DNA from: Agrypnia vestita
Taxonomy: Eukaryota > Arthropoda > Insecta > Trichoptera > Phryganeidae
Direction of reading: 5' to 3'
NCBI GenBank assembly: GCA_016648135.1
Contig: JADDOH010014822.1
Coordinates: 1 to 64,000, forward strand
Length of the DNA stretch: 64,000 bases
Of this stretch, positions 61,201 through 64,000 are shown piece after piece. The translations under genes and the position numbers were made by a program. A model generated the notes under the pieces. That model did not search any database. It was given only the letters and a program-made list of their open reading frames with translations, and had not been told where the DNA came from. Each line of letters begins with the position of its first letter. The first letter of the stretch is position 1.

Positions 61201-63855
61201 AATATCGGACGGGAAACCAATCAAGGTGAAAGAAATGTGAGAGAACTGGCCGCTCCGTACAAGTTTCGGGACGTAATATTACAACGAACAATTTTCTTAC
61301 GAGTCTTCCTTTGGCACGTCTTTTGTCTTGGAGCATGACTATTGTTGGCACATTGAGACGATATATCGCTACCGTTTCTACCTCCACACCAACCGCCTTT
61401 ACTTCTATACCATTCAAACGTGACAAAACTGGACGGAAAGTCATCGTCGGTTCATGTAATATTTGTCATGAAGCTCACACAAACGAAGAAGAAAAACATG
61501 CAAATCATGTTTCCAATGAGAGAAACCTGTGTGCGATGAACATTTATCTACATTGACAATTTGTCAAAAATGTCCAATACCAAATGCGATAAATGTAGGT
61601 ACCAAAAAATGACAAATAATTTTTTATGCCCTATATTTATTCAAAAAGATATAGATGCATTCAAAATAAAAAAATATTCCAAATATATTCACTAGTTTTT
61701 TAATTTATTTTCATGTCTCTTACTGCAAGAACATACGGTAACCCGGGTACCTCGGGTAGTAAACAGAGGACTGTACAAGTTTGGGCTCTGATAAAATACC
61801 TTTCTTTAAATTAAATTATATCAAATACATCATAAATCCCTTTATAATAACTTAAATAATGGGGATCCGAGCTGATAAAAACGGCTGATGTTTGTGAATA
61901 AAATTATTTTGACTTGAAGTCGAAAATGGCCACCCGGGCACTCGGGTAGTAACATGAGGGTTAAAAGGAAAGACCTATAATACTTGTGAGTTGACTATTT
62001 GAATACCCCAGAATCCTTTTTAAAATGATATAACGTTAGGCAACGACTACAACAATGGCGAAGCACATCACAAAATATACAGGCTTTGGAAAATCAGAGA
62101 TGTTACATTTCCAATATCATCTCCACTTTGCAGACAATATATAATATACAAAAGAACTCTATGACACTTCCCTAAAGATCGGTCTGGAAATGAATCCTAG
62201 CAAAACAAAAATCGTGAGTCTAACAAACAGCAATGTACAGATTGATAACAACACAATTGAAGTTCTTAGCGAACACATATGTCTTATGAACTTAAAACGG
62301 AAGGAAAATTAAATGGCAGAAATACCCAGAAGAATTGGACCAGGTTGGGCAGCTTTAGGACATATTCTTAAAAACAAAGAAGTTCCTATGAATTTAATAA
62401 GAAAAGTCTTTGAAGCATATATCTTTCCTGTGATTACATATGGTCTAGAAACTATGACATTATTGCTAATACTTTATATATACACGCTAAAATGTACACA
62501 GCGATCTAAGAAGAGACAAATCAGAAATCAGACGCCGAACAAAAATTGTTGATATTGTAACGAAATGGTAAGCAGAAGGAATTGCGCACCATCAGAATCT
62601 GAAAGTCCAAAAGTTATAGAATGTCCGAAAGTTCTAGAATACTCTACGGCACCTTACAACATTCAGGAGACGCCTGGAACAGCCTAGAAGCGACAGGAAT
62701 CTTCTAAACACTAGAATCGAAAAGAATGTTCTTGAGTAGAAAAGCCCAAAAACAGAGGAATGTAAAAATATAGAAGAGGATTTCATCCAGCAGTGGAGAA
62801 ATGGCAGAAGAAGAAGAGATTGCGACCTCACCATAATTCGAACCCGGAACCACCAATATGAGAAGTCAGTGCCATGCCCACTGAACTATAGGGACCATCT
62901 TTACTAAATTTAAAACGGTTAACAATAAAACCTTTTCCAATAACACAATATTATGTTATCCATATATATATATATATTATGTTATCCAATCAAAAATTTG
63001 TTTATTTTAATTTGATTAACATGGAAAAGCAATCAAATTGAATCTCACTGTTAATTTTTAAAAATTCATGACTAATATCATTATTAATAATTGGATAATC
63101 ATGAACTTGGAGCTCTAAGCCAATGAAGGATAATACAACAATTTTACAGCCCACGAAGGATAATAAAATAAAATTAAAGTTTTTTAAATTTCTGTAACAA
63201 GTCAAATTATTAAATTTCAATTTCTTTTTTAAATAGAGATGCGAACACGTAATTCGTGCCGCATCAATATTCTTTACTGTTTTCAAATTAAGCTAAACAC
63301 TTGTGCTATGAAAATAGGACTAACTTGCTGGTCTGGAGTGAGATTCGAACCTGCAACCTTTGGATCACGAGGCGAGAGTCCTAACCACAAGACCAACAAG
63401 CTACTCAATTATAAACCATAATTTGATAATTCAGAGAACAATGATAAAACTGGCCTTTTATATTGCAAAAACATTAATATTCATTAAATTTTTTAATTGA
63501 TGTGTTGCAACAATAGTATATTTTTGTTTGTTTAAATGTATGTACCTACCATAGTTGTCTGAATATCTGCCTGTTTAAAGAATTCTATGCCAGGAAAACT
63601 TCTGACAACATCTAGCTTGATTAGAGTTTGTAATTCGGCATCTTGGAAGTGTTGATTCCACATACTCTGCAAACAAACAATATATGTGTAAGTGTAATTT
63701 CTGGTTTAAAAATATAAATTTAAATATTATTATTAAAGTTTATATATACCTCATCTTGTTGTGAAAGCGGATTGTCCTCAGGATGATCACAGCATCGCGG
63801 GTCACATGACAGCTTCTGTTTGATGTCGGAATAAATTTGTCTATTCCGCCTCAAC
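40288..63855 (-). CDS. TBC1D5: TBC1D5-like Rab GTPase-activating protein, partial
   Basis: TBC1D5 inactivates Rab7 on endosomes, binding retromer and autophagy proteins. Eleven minus-strand coding exons join in phase: 63750-63855, 63550-63666, 59749-59879, 59351-59401, 58690-58795, 58482-58615, 56095-56237, 52622-52835, 48323-48416, 40725-40910, 40288-40584 (stop). All have GT-AG borders. They give about 525 residues; the N-terminus lies beyond the right edge (human protein 795). The TBC domain shows the arginine-finger motif IKLDVVR (exon 2) and glutamine-finger motif YRQG (exon 3). Further family blocks are MDPEYLEHDSYALF, LRVLFGREFALHDLLVLWDA and LTHLMHYP. After the domain come a basic SKRKTKSKPKP stretch and a helical LLHAHSVMALCYLKLEQYEE segment. 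The C-terminus ends DPLGLRKD. AATAAA lies just past the stop (40269-40274, minus strand). Introns are packed with transposons, but no exon is broken. Confidence 0.92.
40912..42583. other. TBC1D5 intron, no clear element
   Basis: Between exon 10 and the MITE at 42584 I see no gene. A 69-codon minus-strand frame at 41899-42108 has no domain. Parts of 41030-41200 may be a decayed LINE, but I cannot support a boundary. Confidence 0.4.
42584..42822. mobile_element. foldback MITE, family E, short copy
   Basis: Arms of about 100 bp: left TGGAGTATAAAAGCAAAGG.. and AATGTACTGAATTC; right is the complement, ending GTTTATATCATATATCCTCC. It lies in the ninth-to-tenth exon intron of TBC1D5. A longer copy is at 57702-58430. 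Bases 42823-43448 hold only a 96-codon frame (43087-43377) without known domain. Confidence 0.75.
43449..43660. mobile_element. foldback element, 38-bp arms
   Basis: TGCGGATATTTTATACGAAC then CGTATGTTATTCCGA at 43449-43487, and the exact complement at 43622-43660, surround a 134-base GC-richer spacer. No coding function seen. Confidence 0.75.
44060..45990 (-). pseudogene. non-LTR retrotransposon reverse transcriptase, interrupted
   Basis: A LINE read on the minus strand, in three pieces. 45988-45668 has the RT palm A region (FCAFADLQKAYERVIRGRLW). 44912-44712 has the catalytic LLYADDAVLM box, then KTEQ-like and NINKSKVMVF. 44688-44230 has the thumb and C-terminal part (LVPTLMYGSEAW, then RWFGHVERMNEE). 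The catalytic Asp pair is kept, but the frame is interrupted by an insertion at 44890-45665 and other shifts. It lies in the intron between TBC1D5 exons 9 and 10, in the same orientation as the gene. Clade not certain (RTE-like or related). Confidence 0.82.
44890..45665. mobile_element. insertion splitting the LINE, with a minisatellite
   Basis: This 0.77-kb segment separates two RT pieces that belong together. It starts CAGTGGCGTGCGGCGCATAC, an opening often seen in hAT ends. Bases 45000-45230 hold about 2.5 units (spacings 95 and 86 bp) of TCCTACGGCTAGAAG..TTCTGACGTTTCCATTTAAC. Bases 45430-45525 hold a second tandem (ATACGAATACGACAAATATC). The right boundary and target duplication are unclear. 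Confidence 0.6.
45991..47109. other. TBC1D5 intron, AT-rich
   Basis: Near 46040 a short sequence (AAGTTTTTGCTACTAGCTACG) resembles one at about 38690, so a dispersed repeat is present. A TGTCAA-rich patch lies at 46905-46970. No gene is seen. Confidence 0.35.
47110..47260 (+). pseudogene. LINE C-terminal fragment
   Basis: A short frame reads LYAVEVGARGLPVKSVYSF before a shift. This matches the VEVGARGxPxxS block found after the reverse transcriptase of some insect LINEs. Too short to classify. Bases 47261-48322 hold no further gene. Confidence 0.5.
48520..51090 (+). pseudogene. CR1/jockey-like LINE, reverse transcriptase region
   Basis: A LINE antisense to TBC1D5, inside the intron between exons 8 and 9. 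48839-49085 encodes the pre-RT region (PWISHGLMTSIRHKNKLY). 49268-49543 and 49649-50155 encode the reverse transcriptase: GGSAPGFDKIT, YRPISVVSNV, FIDLRKAFDSISHNKLI, GIPQGTVLGLLLFIIYVND, then YADE, where the catalytic YADD has lost its second Asp. 50284-50820 holds the thumb and C-terminal part (LQYGIISWGSAF, later KWFNELPVELR). Stops at about 48957, 49541 and 50153, frameshifts and the YADE change make it dead. It ends near an A run at about 51080. Confidence 0.87.
51423..52281 (-). mobile_element. piggyBac deletion derivative
   Basis: TTAA sites flank it (51423-51426 and 52278-52281). Its left end CCTGTCTAGGGCC matches the right end of the element at 34200-36885. Its right end, in reverse, carries the same GC-rich subterminal sequence (GGCCAGGCCGCACCCGTGCG). 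Inside, the end of the transposase gene (GTGCCGTGCAACAAAATATA) and its 3' UTR remain; most of the coding region is deleted around 51800-51840. At 0.86 kb it is non-autonomous. It lies in the intron between TBC1D5 exons 8 and 9. Confidence 0.9.
53626..54307 (+). pseudogene. Tigger/pogo transposase C-terminal fragment
   Basis: Two overlapping frames join by a shift near 53765. The first has TALIQPMHQHIIQFVKQDYK, where the family reads LIQPMDQG; the catalytic third Asp is replaced by His. The second (53771-54307) continues LCQSWNALPSLTITSSWKKL and WPDIVP, the usual SW..KLWPD pattern. An acidic helical tail ends in a stop at 54305. No N-terminal DNA-binding domain is present. The protein cannot be an active transposase. 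Confidence 0.82.
54291..54690. mobile_element. foldback element with about 190-bp arms
   Basis: Near-perfect inverted arms: left GTAAACAACACTGTTTTATT.. to CGGGGTTAGAATGGAT; right is the complement, with centre at about 54493. GC-rich G-runs (TGGTGGTGGGGGTCGGGGGC) lie near the centre. Each arm contains TTGACAATGGG hairpin CCCGAAAA (right arm 54597-54621). It lies inside the Tigger element, starting within the last codons of the transposase frame. Confidence 0.88.
54609..55054. repeat. 222-bp tandem duplication
   Basis: Units 54609-54830 and 54831-55052 are almost identical (differences such as ACAGTG against AGAGTG). Each ends with a hairpin TTTAGTATGTACATTTGTAC plus ATACTAAA. The duplication includes the right tail of the foldback arm, so it is younger than that element. 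Confidence 0.9.
56520..56930 (+). pseudogene. decayed LINE C-terminal region
   Basis: Scattered frames read GHVQRTDSTRLPHIA and LPKRWKDSWGS, matching the WxGHVxR..RPxKRWxD motif after the reverse transcriptase in RTE-like insect LINEs. Several stops and shifts. It lies in the intron between TBC1D5 exons 6 and 7. Confidence 0.6.
57090..57260 (-). mobile_element. small foldback with hairpin-like motif
   Basis: AACTAAAGTAATTTTATATT with TAGCAAAATAAG and its complement form a palindrome at 57098-57162. Read on the minus strand, 57223-57255 holds CCCGATGAAG..GGAACGGG, a variant of the CTGATGAAG..CGAAAC motif seen in the other foldback elements. Confidence 0.45.
57545..57690 (-). repeat. tRNA-derived SINE, minus strand
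   Basis: On the minus strand the head has GGTTCCGAGTTCAATTCCTG. The body reads CCTAGGTATTTTTGTAAT, then TTTCGCCATTGTAATTGGAC. It matches the plus-strand copy at 57965-58125. Confidence 0.7.
57702..58430. mobile_element. MITE, family E, long copy with nested SINE
   Basis: The ends ATGAGAGGTGTAAAAGCAAA (left) and the complement of GATATGAGAGGTATAAAAGC (right) match the family E copy at 42584. SINE sequence at 57965-58125 and perhaps 58290-58400 has inserted inside. Confidence 0.65.
57965..58125 (+). repeat. tRNA-derived SINE, plus strand
   Basis: The head CTCTTGTAGCTTAGTGTGC has an A-box-like start. GAACTGATTCCCAGTGAG lies in the B-box region, and the body reads CCTGGGTGTTTTGTGATATG and TTTCGCTTCTGTAATTAGGC. 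It is the same family as 57545-57690, inserted within family E MITE sequence. Confidence 0.65.
59925..60087. mobile_element. foldback MITE, family D, copy split by piggyBac
   Basis: It aligns with the intact copy at 17448-17625 (CATTTAAGAAAG.., CGTGCGTACGA, CCATAAACACCAACACAA). Its last bases, GTCTTTCTTAA at 60087, meet the piggyBac element; the missing end AAGGAAAGACC resumes at 61965. The intact copy reads GTCTTTCTTAAATGGAAAG at this place. Confidence 0.82.
60084..61964 (+). mobile_element. second piggyBac-family element, nested
   Basis: Terminal repeats TTAACCGTCATGTTACTACC (left) and TTAACCCTCATGTTACTACC (right, in reverse) are flanked by TTAA (60084-60087 and 61961-61964). Subterminal inverted repeats with GGGTACC occur near 60130 and 61745. 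The ends differ entirely from the 34-kb piggyBac, so this is another subfamily. It inserted into the family D MITE, in the intron between TBC1D5 exons 2 and 3. Confidence 0.92.
60210..61556 (+). pseudogene. piggyBac transposase, heavily decayed
   Basis: Fragments in order are an acidic N-terminus (EELSPREY.., then SDLEPFSNSDEEDWMPE), a YPLYRASIGLNRFCNIVRFL block at 60867-61049, and a TIDEKLFSYRGR region with the first catalytic Asp near 61050. GIKVWWICDA and GQIYTGKL follow. The second site reads TTNNFLTSLPLARLL, where the family has an Asp in TDN, so it is mutated to Asn. A cysteine/histidine tail (CNICHEAH..NLCAMN) ends the gene near 61556. Many frameshifts and stops. The third catalytic site is not seen. 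Confidence 0.85.
62050..62820 (+). pseudogene. RTE-like LINE, C-terminal reverse transcriptase region
   Basis: Frames read KIGLEMNPSKTKIVS, then AEIPRRIGPGWAALGHILKN with VFEAYIFPVITYGLET. This is the region after the YADD box in RTE-like elements. The copy ends CCAGCAGTGGAGAAATGGC with a GAAGAAG tail, the same end as the 9490-9545 fragment. Many stops; inactive. It lies in the intron between TBC1D5 exons 2 and 3. Confidence 0.75.
62825..62905 (-). repeat. tRNA-like SINE head, minus strand
   Basis: On the minus strand an A-box-like TAGTTCAGTGGGC and a B-box-like GGGTTCGAATTATGG occur at tRNA-like spacing. The stems do not close as a functional tRNA. Confidence 0.5.
63300..63410 (-). repeat. 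tRNA-derived SINE, minus strand
   Basis: On the minus strand the A box TGTGGTTAGGACTCTCG and B box GGTTCGAATCTCACTC are well kept. They are followed by CAGCAAGTTAGTCC and TTTCATAGCA, the same body as the copy at 1080-1160. Confidence 0.65.
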
Positions 63856-64000
63856 CTACAATGATAAATACAAACAAACAAATTGGCTAAATCTTCCAAT
63901 TATACTTATTCCAATTCCAATTATTTGGACTGGCCGGACACTCACTGCAAATGCATATTTCGGCATTTTTTTGAAAATGTAGGTTTTTTATTATTCATTT

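Overview
This window is a stretch of an insect nuclear genome, most likely a moth or butterfly. The evidence is AT-rich DNA with GT-AG introns, four conserved animal genes, and a dense mix of transposons typical of Lepidoptera: mariner with a TTAGGTCC-type end, piggyBac with TTAA sites, hAT with 8-bp target duplications, pogo/Tigger, jockey/CR1/RTE-like LINEs and tRNA-derived SINEs. No bacterial-type operon, CRISPR array or rRNA is present. The order Lepidoptera is inferred from repeat content; insect is firm.

Host genes: (1) RpL24, minus strand, the first three coding exons at 4407-4878, with a TOP-type 5' end near 4903; the rest lies left of the window. (2) PIGF, minus strand, intronless, 11356-12054. 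(3) Vps51 (fat-free), plus strand, one exon, 28907-31075. (4) TBC1D5-like Rab GAP, minus strand, eleven coding exons from 63855 down to 40288. Its 5' end lies beyond the right edge. Its splice phases all fit, so at least 23.6 kb of the right side is one gene full of intronic transposons. These four act in translation, GPI-anchor synthesis, GARP/EARP endosome-Golgi tethering and retromer/autophagy trafficking. They look like independent housekeeping genes, not a co-regulated cluster.

Layout: 1-3.8 kb decayed mariner, pogo-like and DDE_3-type elements. 4.4-4.9 kb RpL24. 5-11.3 kb MITEs, a perfect 180-bp tandem duplication, SINE/tRNA-like heads and a deleted mariner. 11.4-12.1 kb PIGF. 12.2-16.2 kb a short hAT and an internally deleted jockey LINE inserted into an unidentified repeat. 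17.4-21.3 kb a foldback MITE, a 1.76-kb hAT, a LINE 3' end and a foldback element. 21.6-28.5 kb an unexplained GC-richer block, a solo-LTR-like element, a second copy of the unidentified repeat, a small spliced helix-turn-helix ORF and MITEs. 28.9-31.1 kb Vps51. 34.2-36.9 kb a decayed piggyBac. 37.6-40.1 kb tandem repeats and a foldback. 40.3-63.9 kb TBC1D5, whose introns hold at least three LINE remnants, a deletion derivative of the 34-kb piggyBac, nested Tigger elements, and a second piggyBac nested in a foldback MITE.

All of this was read by eye. Splice sites are inferred from sequence and protein-family continuity; no transcript data or database search was available. Family names for transposons are given at the level the motifs allow.
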